DNA of 13,486 nucleotides from PBB1 sp040400875 (GCA_040400875.1 JBBAPK010000051.1:1-13486), one strand, 5' to 3'. Positions 1 through 5,264 are shown, numbered from the stretch's first letter. Translations and numbers: made by a program. The notes: a model not told the origin generated them from the letters alone.

Positions 1-696
1 CAATTGGGCGGCGCCCTGGGCCGATACGCCGTCAACACGCTCAACAGCACCGCCGTCGCCGTCATCGATGACCGCACTGCCTACGGCCAGGGCGTGGCTC
101 AAGAGTTTGAAAAAGGCGTTGTCTCAGCCGGCGGCAAGGTGGTTGCGCACCAGTTCACCACCGACAAGGCCACGGATTTCACTTCCATCCTGACCGCCAT
201 CAAGGCGAACAAGCCGGACCTGATCTTTTTCGGTGGAATGGACGCTGTGGCCGGGCCGATGATTCGCCAGATGAGGCAACTGGGCATCGACGCCAGGTTC
301 GTCGGTGGTGATGGCCTGTGCACCAGCGATCTGCCGCAGTTGGCCGCTGGGGCGATCGCTGATGGCAAGGTGTTTTGCGCTGAAGCCGGTGGCGTGGAAG
401 GCGAGCAGAAAAAAGGCATGGACGACTTCCGCATGGCCTTCAAGAAAAAGTACGGCGTCGAGGTGAAGTTGTACGCTCCGTATGTCTATGACGCTGTCGG
501 GCTTTTGGCCGCCGCGATGGTCAAGGCGGGTTCGGCAGACCCACTCAACTACATCCCTGCGCTGGCCGCGACCGAAGGCTACAAGGGCGTCACCGGCTTG
601 ATTTCGTTCGACCCCAAGGGCGACATCAAGAACGCATCTCTCACGCTTTTCACCTATCGCAGCGGTGTTCGAGAGCAGATCGCAGTCATTCGTTGA
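1..696 (+). CDS. Branched-chain amino acid ABC transporter substrate-binding protein, C-terminal part (cut by window edge)
   Basis: This is the periplasmic binding component of a high-affinity Leu/Ile/Val-type (HAAT) ABC importer. The reading frame is open from base 1, so the signal peptide and first lobe lie outside the window; 231 residues are visible against roughly 365-375 usual for the family. Family-typical stretches are AVIDDRTAYGQG near the start, FTTDKATDFTSIL, the FFGGMDA strand end, GGDGLCT, and KLYAPYVYDAVGLLAAAMVKA near the C-terminus, which together make the second half of a type-1 periplasmic binding fold. The stop TGA is at 694-696, immediately followed by a hairpin. The family is certain. 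The ligand (branched-chain amino acid, other amino acid or aromatic acid) cannot be read from the sequence, and no permease or ATPase gene is in view. Confidence 0.93.
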   Translation, partial: QLGGALGRYAVNTLNSTAVAVIDDRTAYGQGVAQEFEKGVVSAGGKVVAHQFTTDKATDFTSILTAIKANKPDLIFFGGMDAVAGPMIRQMRQLGIDARFVGGDGLCTSDLPQLAAGAIADGKVFCAEAGGVEGEQKKGMDDFRMAFKKKYGVEVKLYAPYVYDAVGLLAAAMVKAGSADPLNYIPALAATEGYKGVTGLISFDPKGDIKNASLTLFTYRSGVREQIAVIR

Positions 697-731
697 GCCC
701 GCCAGGGCCCTGATTCGAATCGGCCCGGGCT
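696..731 (+). terminator. Hairpin after the binding-protein gene
   Basis: AGCCC (696-700) pairs with GGGCT (727-731) and GGGCC (705-709) with GGCCC (722-726). The left arm has a four-base bulge, and the loop contains the perfect palindrome GATTCGAATC (712-721). There is no T-run after it, so it is at best a weak or factor-assisted terminator. Confidence 0.4.
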
Positions 732-1232
732 GTTGGGCAAAAGTGGCTTAACGGTGGCCGAACAGGCCTTGAAACTCGGCATGCAGTTCGTCGCCACGCA
801 GTTCGATGACGTCCAGACCGAATTTGAGATCGGCCGACGAATCAAAGTGCCCCCGGGTCGTTTGCTCACGCGCCAAAGGCTGTGCGCTGGGCATGCGCGC
901 TTGCTGAAGGGTCCGGATGCCTTGCTGTGAACTCACGGTCCGAAGCGGAAGGGAACTGAAGGAATTCACGGCACGCCTTTGAATCTGGTTCTGATGTGAT
1001 CGCCAATCGAGTTGTGACATCGATGGATCAACAACCCTAGATTAGTGCGATTTCTTGCCCAAGAGTGCTATCCGAGATGATGGTTGTTCACATCGCAGTG
1101 TGCGAATTTTCACGGTAAGTGCCTCGGGGTTCGATGACGCTCTCTTTCGAGCGCAAAGGGCTTGTTTTCGGCCCTTGGCTTGGACGTGGCAAAGTCCGTG
1201 GAAGCTTCATGATTTCTCAAGAAAGGCCATGC
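697..1232. other. 536-bp stretch with no convincing gene
   Basis: Only short open frames occur here: 65 codons on + at 733-930, and 90 and 71 codons on - at 748-1020 and 654-869. They overlap each other, none has a good ribosome binding site, and I recognise none of the products. The segment around 740-900 keeps codon-like composition on both strands and could be a decayed gene. I could not identify a parent family. Near the right end I see no strong promoter for the following small gene. Confidence 0.5.
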
Positions 1233-1526
1233 ATGGAAAGCACCGACCCTCGCGTTTTGCGTCAGGAAATCGAGGTCATGATGGCCATGCAGGCCGGCGT
1301 CACCGTGATCCTGTCATCGTTGATCGCGACCCATCCGCGGTACCGCGAATTCCAGTTGCACGTGACGGCCTTGGTCGAGTTGGCCGACGCAGGCACGCTG
1401 TGGAAGCCCTTGAATGACCGTCAGCGCGCCATTGCCAGGCTCTACGTCGAGGAGTTGCAAAGCATCCATTCGCGCCTTGAATCGGCGCTTGATGAGCCTG
1501 AACCCATGTGGCCCCCCCAAGAGTGA
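1233..1526 (+). CDS. Small soluble protein of unknown function (97 aa)
   Basis: I do not recognise the family. The ATG at 1233 is preferred over an in-frame ATG at 1209 and an upstream frame reaching 1119, because AAGAAAGG lies about 7 bases upstream of it. The product starts MESTDPRVLRQEIEVMMAMQ and appears largely helical and soluble: a hydrophobic helix at about residues 14-31, an amphipathic helix around 38-53, and a charged C-terminal helix (RQRAIARLYVEELQSI, about 63-78) ending in an acidic, Pro-rich tail. There is no signal peptide, no obvious DNA-binding motif and no metal-ligand cluster. It runs convergent with the puc operon. Its stop codon lies inside an 8-bp inverted repeat. Good initiation and coherent composition support a real gene; the function is unknown. 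Confidence 0.65.
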   Translation: MESTDPRVLRQEIEVMMAMQAGVTVILSSLIATHPRYREFQLHVTALVELADAGTLWKPLNDRQRAIARLYVEELQSIHSRLESALDEPEPMWPPQE

Positions 1527-1549
1527 GCAAAGCAAGTTCGATTTGCTCA
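1524..1549. repeat. Inverted repeat overlapping the stop of the 97-aa gene
   Basis: TGAGCAAA (1524-1531) and TTTGCTCA (1542-1549) are perfect 8-bp arms around a 10-base loop. The TGA stop codon forms the start of the left arm. It may contribute to 3'-end formation of the + strand transcript together with the next inverted repeat. Confidence 0.5.
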
Positions 1550-1555
1550 TCCACA

Positions 1556-1584
1556 AACAACGGTCGGGATCTCCGGCCGTTGTT
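1556..1584. terminator. Inverted repeat between convergent genes, probable bidirectional terminator
   Basis: AACAACGGTCGG (1556-1567) pairs with CCGGCCGTTGTT (1573-1584) around a 5-base loop. The 12-bp stem has a single T-G wobble on the + strand. It ends 5 bases before the micro-ORF stop (read on the - strand) and 30 bases after the 97-aa gene, so it can close both transcripts. The flanks are only moderately U-rich (TTGTT), not a classic U-tract. Confidence 0.6.
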
Positions 1585-1588
1585 GCTG

Positions 1589-1669
1589 TCACTTCTTGTT
1601 GAACTGGTTCAGGATCCAGATGCCGACAACGATGAACCAAAGAACGAAAAGAATCTGAGTGACTGTCAT
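1589..1669 (-). CDS. 26-aa single-span membrane micro-protein at the 3' end of the puc operon
   Basis: This gene is too short for usual gene finders. Its ATG (1669-1667) is preceded on the - strand by AAGGAG with about 6-7 bases spacing, one of the best ribosome binding sites in the window. The product begins MTVTQILFVLWFIVVG, continues IWILNQF and ends Asn-Lys-Lys, then TGA. Residues about 6-20 form one uninterrupted hydrophobic helix with Trp11 and Trp18. The two terminal lysines suggest a cytoplasmic C-terminus by the positive-inside rule. It starts 74 bases after the pucC stop on the same strand and lies just before a strong inverted repeat, so it is most simply the last gene of the puc transcript. 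I recognise no family. It lacks the His ligand of light-harvesting alpha and beta chains, so it is not a pigment-binding antenna polypeptide of the usual kind. Small accessory antenna or reaction-centre subunits, assembly peptides and oxidase-type small subunits are all possible. Confidence 0.68.
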   Translation of the reverse strand: MTVTQILFVLWFIVVGIWILNQFNKK

Positions 1670-1743
1670 GTCTGTCTCCTTGATGGACGGGTTGATTCAG
1701 TGGGGCGGTGATTTTCGGCGGGTGAAGGTGAGCGCCAAGCCGT

Positions 1744-3120
1744 TCAGGCCGCGACCTGCCGCATCGGGGTTCTGCGTATCAAAGGCGATATGGCGTACAG
1801 GGTGCCAATCAGAAGGCAGACCTCGATGCCATAGACCACGGCATAGGCCGTTGCCGATGCGGTCTGCGTGGCAACCACATCACGAATCACGCCACCCAGC
1901 GCAATGGCAAGACCAGCAGCAGTGGCCTGTACTGCGCCCCAGGCGCCCAGCGCGAGTCCGCTTTGTTCCTTTGGGGCCAGGTTCATGGTCGCCGTCAATG
2001 TGCCGTGGCCAAACAAACCGCCACCAAAACCGATCAGGAACACCCCAAGTGAAAACAGCGCCTGTGAGTTCAGGCTGTCCGAACAAATCAAGGCCACGAA
2101 CGCGGGCACGCCAACCTGGGTGCCGATGCTGGCCATGCGAAACGGGTCCATCCCACGACTCAGCACCTTCGATGCGAGCGCAAACCCGCCCAACCCGCCC
2201 AGAGCCAGAGTTGCGGTCAGAGCCGTGGTGGCTGCAACGCTCAGGTGAAGGATTTCACCGCCATAGGGCTCAAGCAGCACGTCTCCCATGCTGAACGCCA
2301 TGGTCCCCAGAGCGACTGCGATCAAGCGTCTGACCGCATCGTTGCCGCTGGTGAAGGTAGACCAAGACTCCCTGAAGCTTGGGTCCTGGCGGTACGGTTG
2401 TGTCGAGCGGTTTCGTCCCTCCTGCTTCCACAGGGCGGTCACATTGAGGATCAATGTGAGAAGTGCAGCGCCTTGGATCACCTGGATGAGCCGTCCGGGG
2501 CTGAAATCAGCCAACAGTGCGCCGAATACCAGCGCGCTCATGATCATGCCCAGCAGCAGCATCACGCACATCAGCCCCACCACATTGGGCTGGGACTCGA
2601 CCGGAGCGAGATCAGTGGCCAGTGCCAGACCGGCGGTTTGCGTTGTGTGCAAGCCCGCACCCACCAGCAAGAATGCGATGGCCGCGCCCAGCCAGCCCAC
2701 CCATTCGGGAGCCCGACTTGCCTGACCGCTTCCCGACAGCACCAGCAACGCAAACGGCATGATCGCCAGCCCTCCGAACTGGATCAGCGTGCCCATCCAG
2801 ATGAAGGGAACACGCCGCCAACCGAGCGCCGAGCGATGAGTGTCCGAACGAAATCCGATGAGTGCCCTGAAAGGTGCAAAGAGCAAAGGCAGGGCGACCA
2901 TGGTCGACACCAGCGCCGCGGGCACCTTGAGCTCAACGATCATCACCCGGTTGAGTGTTCCGACGAGTAAAACCAGCGCCATCCCAACGGACACCTGAAA
3001 CAAGGACAGCCTGAGCAATCGGCTCAAAGGCAGGCCAGGGCTCGCCGCGTCGGCAAAAGGCAAAAAGCGCGAGCCCATGCTGGCCCAGGCGCGCATGAGT
3101 TTTTGAGTGGCCGCAGTCAT
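1744..3120 (-). CDS. pucC: PucC, light-harvesting complex assembly protein (major facilitator superfamily, BCD family)
   Basis: PucC-type proteins are 12-span inner-membrane proteins needed for assembly of the peripheral antenna, and are thought to handle bacteriochlorophyll delivery or alpha-beta insertion. Visible hallmarks are MRAWASMGSRFLPFADAA near the N-terminus, RLLRLSLFQVSVGMA leading into helix 1, LNRVMIVELKVPA, and GFRSDTHRSALGWRRVPFIW (about residues 89-108), the characteristic loop of the family. Multiple hydrophobic spans follow, including the FLIGFGGGLFGHGTLTA region. The length of 458 aa is typical. I chose the ATG at 3118-3120 because the product then starts MTAATQKLMRAW; a TTG at 3157-3159 would add 13 residues. 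Neither start has a strong ribosome binding site. It lies downstream of pucBA, separated by a hairpin, as in other purple bacteria. I see no truncation or frameshift. Confidence 0.95.
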   Translation of the reverse strand: MTAATQKLMRAWASMGSRFLPFADAASPGLPLSRLLRLSLFQVSVGMALVLLVGTLNRVMIVELKVPAALVSTMVALPLLFAPFRALIGFRSDTHRSALGWRRVPFIWMGTLIQFGGLAIMPFALLVLSGSGQASRAPEWVGWLGAAIAFLLVGAGLHTTQTAGLALATDLAPVESQPNVVGLMCVMLLLGMIMSALVFGALLADFSPGRLIQVIQGAALLTLILNVTALWKQEGRNRSTQPYRQDPSFRESWSTFTSGNDAVRRLIAVALGTMAFSMGDVLLEPYGGEILHLSVAATTALTATLALGGLGGFALASKVLSRGMDPFRMASIGTQVGVPAFVALICSDSLNSQALFSLGVFLIGFGGGLFGHGTLTATMNLAPKEQSGLALGAWGAVQATAAGLAIALGGVIRDVVATQTASATAYAVVYGIEVCLLIGTLYAISPLIRRTPMRQVAA

Positions 3121-3217
3121 CGGGTGTGGGTCATGAGTCGGACTGAGCCCAGTTTCCAAGTCTTGTTCTTCTCGCCGTCAACCAAGCCTGGTAATGGCCT
3201 GTGTCCCAAGTAAATAG

Positions 3218-3241
3218 TCCAGGGCCTTTTAGGGCCCCGGA
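3218..3241 (-). terminator. Intercistronic hairpin between pucA and pucC
   Basis: Read on the - strand, TCCGGGGCC (3241-3233) pairs with GGCCCTGGA (3226-3218) around a 6-base loop, a 9-bp GC-rich stem with one G-T wobble. It sits about 30 bases after the pucA stop. In well-studied puc operons a hairpin at this place stabilises the abundant pucBA message and limits read-through into pucC; the same role is inferred here. The rest of the pucA-pucC gap (3121-3269) holds no gene that I can see. Confidence 0.65.
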
Positions 3242-3269
3242 CGTTGATGAACCCTCCGAAGAGGATTCC

Positions 3270-3482
3270 TTACTTCTGAGCAGCAGCCGCTTCAGGTGCA
3301 GCAGCCATGGCGTGTGCCGTGACTGCAGCCTTGCCAGCTGAGCCGTTCAGGAAGCCGCGTACCCAGGTCGTGTTGGACACGAGGGCCAGGTGAACGCAGA
3401 ACGAACCCACAGCAACCGCGCCGAGGAAGATGGGCACGCCCACCGACGGACGGACGACCGTCCAGATTTTTCCGTAAATCAT
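3270..3482 (-). CDS. pucA: LH2/LH3-type light-harvesting alpha polypeptide with B800-820 residue signature
   Basis: This is the alpha apoprotein of the peripheral antenna, an integral membrane polypeptide that with PucB binds bacteriochlorophyll a and carotenoid in a ring complex. It aligns without gaps to LH2 alpha of Rhodoblastus acidophilus: GKIWTVV at 4-10, Pro12, Pro17, His31 (ligand of the 820/850-nm bacteriochlorophyll) and TTW at 38-40. Positions 44-45 are Phe-Leu instead of Tyr-Trp. In the acidophilus system Tyr44 and Trp45 hydrogen-bond the B850 acetyl groups, and Phe44/Leu45 marks the blue-shifted B800-820 complex. The first Met (B800 ligand in known structures) is retained. After residue 47 comes an Ala-rich tail (AHAMAAAPEAAAAQK at the end), giving 70 aa against about 53 in acidophilus and resembling betaproteobacterial LH2. 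The ribosome binding site AGAGGA lies in the 12-bp gap after pucB. Confidence 0.95.
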   Translation of the reverse strand: MIYGKIWTVVRPSVGVPIFLGAVAVGSFCVHLALVSNTTWVRGFLNGSAGKAAVTAHAMAAAPEAAAAQK

Positions 3483-3494
3483 GGTGTGGTCCTC

Positions 3495-3647
3495 TTACTT
3501 GAGCCAAGGGGAGTAGATGAACGCCAGCAGGTGTGCCAGCGCGGCGATCATTCCGAAAATCTGCGTCCCCTGAATCAGGTGACGGTGGATTTCTTCGGAT
3601 TCCGCATCGGTCAGGCCGGATGGCCCTGGTGTGTCTTTGTACGACAT
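3495..3647 (-). CDS. pucB: LH2 light-harvesting beta polypeptide (50 aa)
   Basis: This is the beta apoprotein of the peripheral antenna and the partner of PucA. The protein starts MSYKDTPGPSGLTDAES and contains EEIHRHLIQGTQIF, then the membrane helix with AHLLAF, and ends SPWLK. The conserved His of ALAH is the ligand of the ring bacteriochlorophyll, and the His of EEIH matches His12 of acidophilus beta. Aligned on these residues, the position of acidophilus Arg20, which hydrogen-bonds the B800 pigment, is Gln here (codon CAG). A clear AAGGAG precedes the ATG by 9 bases. It is the first gene of the operon, 12 bp before pucA, the usual beta-alpha order. The N-terminus is about 9 residues longer than in acidophilus. 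Confidence 0.95.
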   Translation of the reverse strand: MSYKDTPGPSGLTDAESEEIHRHLIQGTQIFGMIAALAHLLAFIYSPWLK

Positions 3648-3671
3648 GGTGTTGATCTCCTTGCAAGACGT

Positions 3672-3716
3672 TTAAACGCGTGCTTCACCCGCACGAGGGT
3701 TCTTCATGGCCACCAT
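3672..3716 (-). other. Possible upstream ORF (14 codons) in the pucB leader
   Basis: On the - strand an ATG at 3716-3714, with an in-frame ATG at 3707-3705, opens a short frame MVAMKNPRAGEARV ending at TAA (3674-3672), 24 bases before the pucB ATG. GAAGG lies about 9 bases upstream of the first ATG, an acceptable ribosome binding site. It would be translated only if transcription starts above 3720. It could be a leader peptide, a coupling device or chance. Confidence 0.3.
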
Positions 3717-3749
3717 GGCCAGAAACCTTCAGGCACCTCAAGCACGAGG

Positions 3750-3767
3750 TGTCAATAAAAAGTGACA
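3750..3767. promoter_or_regulatory. PpsR/CrtJ-type operator of the puc operon
   Basis: The sequence TGTCAATAAAAAGTGACA matches the TGT-N12-ACA consensus of the aerobic photosynthesis repressor PpsR/CrtJ, in the stricter form TGTC-N10-GACA. It lies 103-120 bp upstream of the pucB start and overlaps a candidate -10 element, which fits repression under oxygen. The site is read directly; binding by a PpsR is inferred, and no ppsR gene is in the window. Confidence 0.75.
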
Positions 3768-3815
3768 TGAACTGCCGTCAAGTAAAATTTACATACTGAG
3801 GGGTGGTGCTGTCAA
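3754..3815 (-). promoter_or_regulatory. Candidate sigma-70 promoters for pucBAC
   Basis: Two overlapping candidates are visible on the - strand. The upstream one has a perfect -35 TTGACA (3815-3810) and TAAATT (3791-3786) at 18-bp spacing. The downstream one has TTGACG (3781-3776) and TTTATT (3759-3754) at 16-bp spacing, with the -10 inside the PpsR-type palindrome. The second better explains repression by that site. Neither -10 is close to consensus. Confidence 0.4.
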
Positions 3816-3923
3816 TAAGAAATACCCACAGCCGTGGCGAAGGCACCAAGTTGGTCGAACGCTGTGTGTTCACGGGGTTGCAGCGCAAAATGCGAGTCCA
3901 GTGCAGCCGATGAAGGATCTGAA

Positions 3924-4688
3924 ATGCGACGCGTTGTTTTCAACCAGAAGGGCGGTGTCGGCAAATCAACCATCACCTGCAACCTCGCGGCCATCGCGGC
4001 GCATCGGGAGCAGCGCACGCTGGTGATTGATCTCGATCGTCAGGCCAACTCAAGCCGCTACCTGCTGGGCGCCGCAGCCGATGAAGAGTTCGCGGGGGCC
4101 GCCGAGTTCTTTGAGGCGACCTTGAAGTTCAGCGTGCGCGGCGCGGACACCGCCGACTTCATCGTCGAGACGCCCTGGGAAAACCTGCATTTGATGGGTG
4201 CCAGCTCTGCGCTTGATGAGTTGCACGGCAAGCTGGAGAGCCGGCACAAGATCTACAAGCTGCGCGACGCACTGCTCGAGCTGGCGAGCGACTACGACAG
4301 CATCTGGATCGACACGCCACCGGCGCTGAATTTCTACACGCAGTCAGCCTTGATCGCGGCTCAGGGTTGCCTGATCCCGTTCGACTGTGACGACTTCTCG
4401 CGTCGCGCGCTTTACGGGCTGCTGGAAAGCGTCAAGGAAATTCAGGCCGACCACAACGCCGAGCTGCGAGTCGAGGGCATCGTGGTCAACCAGTTCCAGC
4501 CCAGAGCCACGTTGCCTCAGCGCACGGTCCAGGAGCTGATCGATGAAGGTCTGCCTGTGCTCGTTCCTTACCTTGGCGCCAGCGTCAAGATCAAGGAGTC
4601 TCACGAGCTGTCCATGCCCATGATTCATCTGGACCCGCGGCACAAGCTGACGCAGGCATTCGAGTCGCTTTACGACTCGCTGGGCTGA
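3924..4688 (+). CDS. Orphan ParA/MinD-family ATPase
   Basis: This is a deviant-Walker P-loop ATPase of the ParA/Soj type, a family that positions DNA or protein cargo by ATP-dependent dimerisation and DNA or surface binding. The start ATG at 3924 has AAGGA about 7 bases upstream and places the Walker A' motif KGGVGKST at residues 9-16 (signature Lys9). Walker A'' is IDLDRQAN (35-42), with Arg where DPQ is common in the family. Walker B is SIWIDTPP (126-133). The length of 254 aa is normal for the short ParA class, without an N-terminal HTH. No parB or parS-like repeats are seen, so the cargo is unknown. It is divergent from pucB and ends 9 bp from the convergent SYLF gene. Chromosomal accessory ParA, chemoreceptor/organelle positioning or plasmid-derived origins are all possible. 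Confidence 0.9.
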   Translation: MRRVVFNQKGGVGKSTITCNLAAIAAHREQRTLVIDLDRQANSSRYLLGAAADEEFAGAAEFFEATLKFSVRGADTADFIVETPWENLHLMGASSALDELHGKLESRHKIYKLRDALLELASDYDSIWIDTPPALNFYTQSALIAAQGCLIPFDCDDFSRRALYGLLESVKEIQADHNAELRVEGIVVNQFQPRATLPQRTVQELIDEGLPVLVPYLGASVKIKESHELSMPMIHLDPRHKLTQAFESLYDSLG

Positions 4689-4697
4689 GACGCCGGG

Positions 4698-5264
4698 TCA
4701 GTTCGGCTGGTAGCTGAACTTCTGCCCGCCGATGGTGGCTTCGTACATCAGCCCGCCGTTGACCACGGTGAAGGTGGCCATGCCCTTGTAGTACTCGCCC
4801 ACGTTCTTGGCATCGTCCTTGGTGCCGCTCACGCCTGCCGAATTGCCCGCAGTGTTGGCCTTGGCGCCTGCGGCTGCCGTGATCGCCACGGCCGAGGCCT
4901 CGGCACCAAACTCGAAGTTGCCGCTGGTGAACTCATCGAGCGAGCGCTTGTCTTCGAAGAAGATGATCTGGCTGTAAGCCTGTCCGCCAAGCTGAAAGCC
5001 GAGCGTGAGTTGGGTCATCGAGGTCTTGCCGATGGCCGCGCCGCCGCGGTAGACACGCCCGCTGCCATAGGCCCCACCAATGCCGATGCCGCCCTTGCCG
5101 ATGGTGGGAAACACCGCGTAGCCGTAGGCGTGCTTGAAGAAGTGGCTGCTCTGCACCGCCTCCTTGAACACATCGATGGTGGCCTGATACGAATCCGCTC
5201 TGGCAGGTGACGCCATGAGTACCAGCGAGAACAGCGCAAGGGTGGAAAGCAGACGTTTGATCAT
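4698..5264 (-). CDS. Secreted SYLF (YSC84-type) lipid-binding domain protein
   Basis: The protein is 188 aa. The N-terminus MIKRLLSTLALFSLVLMASP followed by Ala-Arg-Ala is a Sec signal peptide with likely cleavage after Ala23, so it is periplasmic. The mature part is a SYLF/YSC84 domain: helix with AVQSSHFFKHAYGYAVFPTI, then the Gly-rich KGGIGIGGAYGSGRVY (about 57-72), QLGGQAYSQIIFFED and an Ala-rich segment with EASAVAITAAAGAKA. The C-terminal strand MATFTVVNGGLMYEATIGGQ is typical. Eukaryotic relatives bind phosphoinositides; the bacterial role is unknown and probably concerns the envelope. The start has GGGG about 6 bases upstream. It is convergent with the ParA-type gene (9-bp gap, no terminator seen) and divergent from the next gene. 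Confidence 0.88.
   Translation of the reverse strand: MIKRLLSTLALFSLVLMASPARADSYQATIDVFKEAVQSSHFFKHAYGYAVFPTIGKGGIGIGGAYGSGRVYRGGAAIGKTSMTQLTLGFQLGGQAYSQIIFFEDKRSLDEFTSGNFEFGAEASAVAITAAAGAKANTAGNSAGVSGTKDDAKNVGEYYKGMATFTVVNGGLMYEATIGGQKFSYQPN

Larger units (their letters stand above)
3648..3923. promoter_or_regulatory. Divergent control region between pucB (-) and the ParA-type gene (+)
   Basis: This 276-bp gap is locally AT-rich between 3750 and 3825. It holds a PpsR/CrtJ-type palindrome (3750-3767), a second copy of its left nine bases TGTCAATAA at 3810-3818 exactly 60 bp away, candidate - strand promoters, and a possible short upstream ORF. A 6-bp hairpin CACCTC/GAGGTG (3734-3751) abuts the palindrome. 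I see no convincing + strand promoter for the ParA-type gene. Confidence 0.7.

Noticed and set aside
712..721. GATTCGAATC looks like a tRNA T-loop or an attachment-site core
   Set aside because: No acceptor, D or anticodon arms can be drawn around it, and no integrase is nearby; it is the palindromic loop of the hairpin after the binding-protein gene.
1868..2970. Long + strand frames opposite pucC, including a 241-codon one
   Set aside because: They are antisense to a complete, conserved pucC, have low-complexity His/Gln-rich products and no ribosome binding sites.
3734..3751. CACCTC/GAGGTG hairpin as a terminator or riboswitch in the puc leader
   Set aside because: It has only 6 bp, no U-tract and no recognisable aptamer; noted only as part of the control region.
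3810..3830. Second possible PpsR palindrome TGT...ACA
   Set aside because: The spacing between TGT and ACA is 15 bases, not 11-12, so only a half-site and a candidate -35 element are claimed.
3834..3923. Upstream extension of the ParA-type protein by 30 residues
   Set aside because: The ATG at 3924 has a good AAGGA site and places the Walker A' motif at the usual distance from the N-terminus; the extension has no ribosome site and atypical composition.
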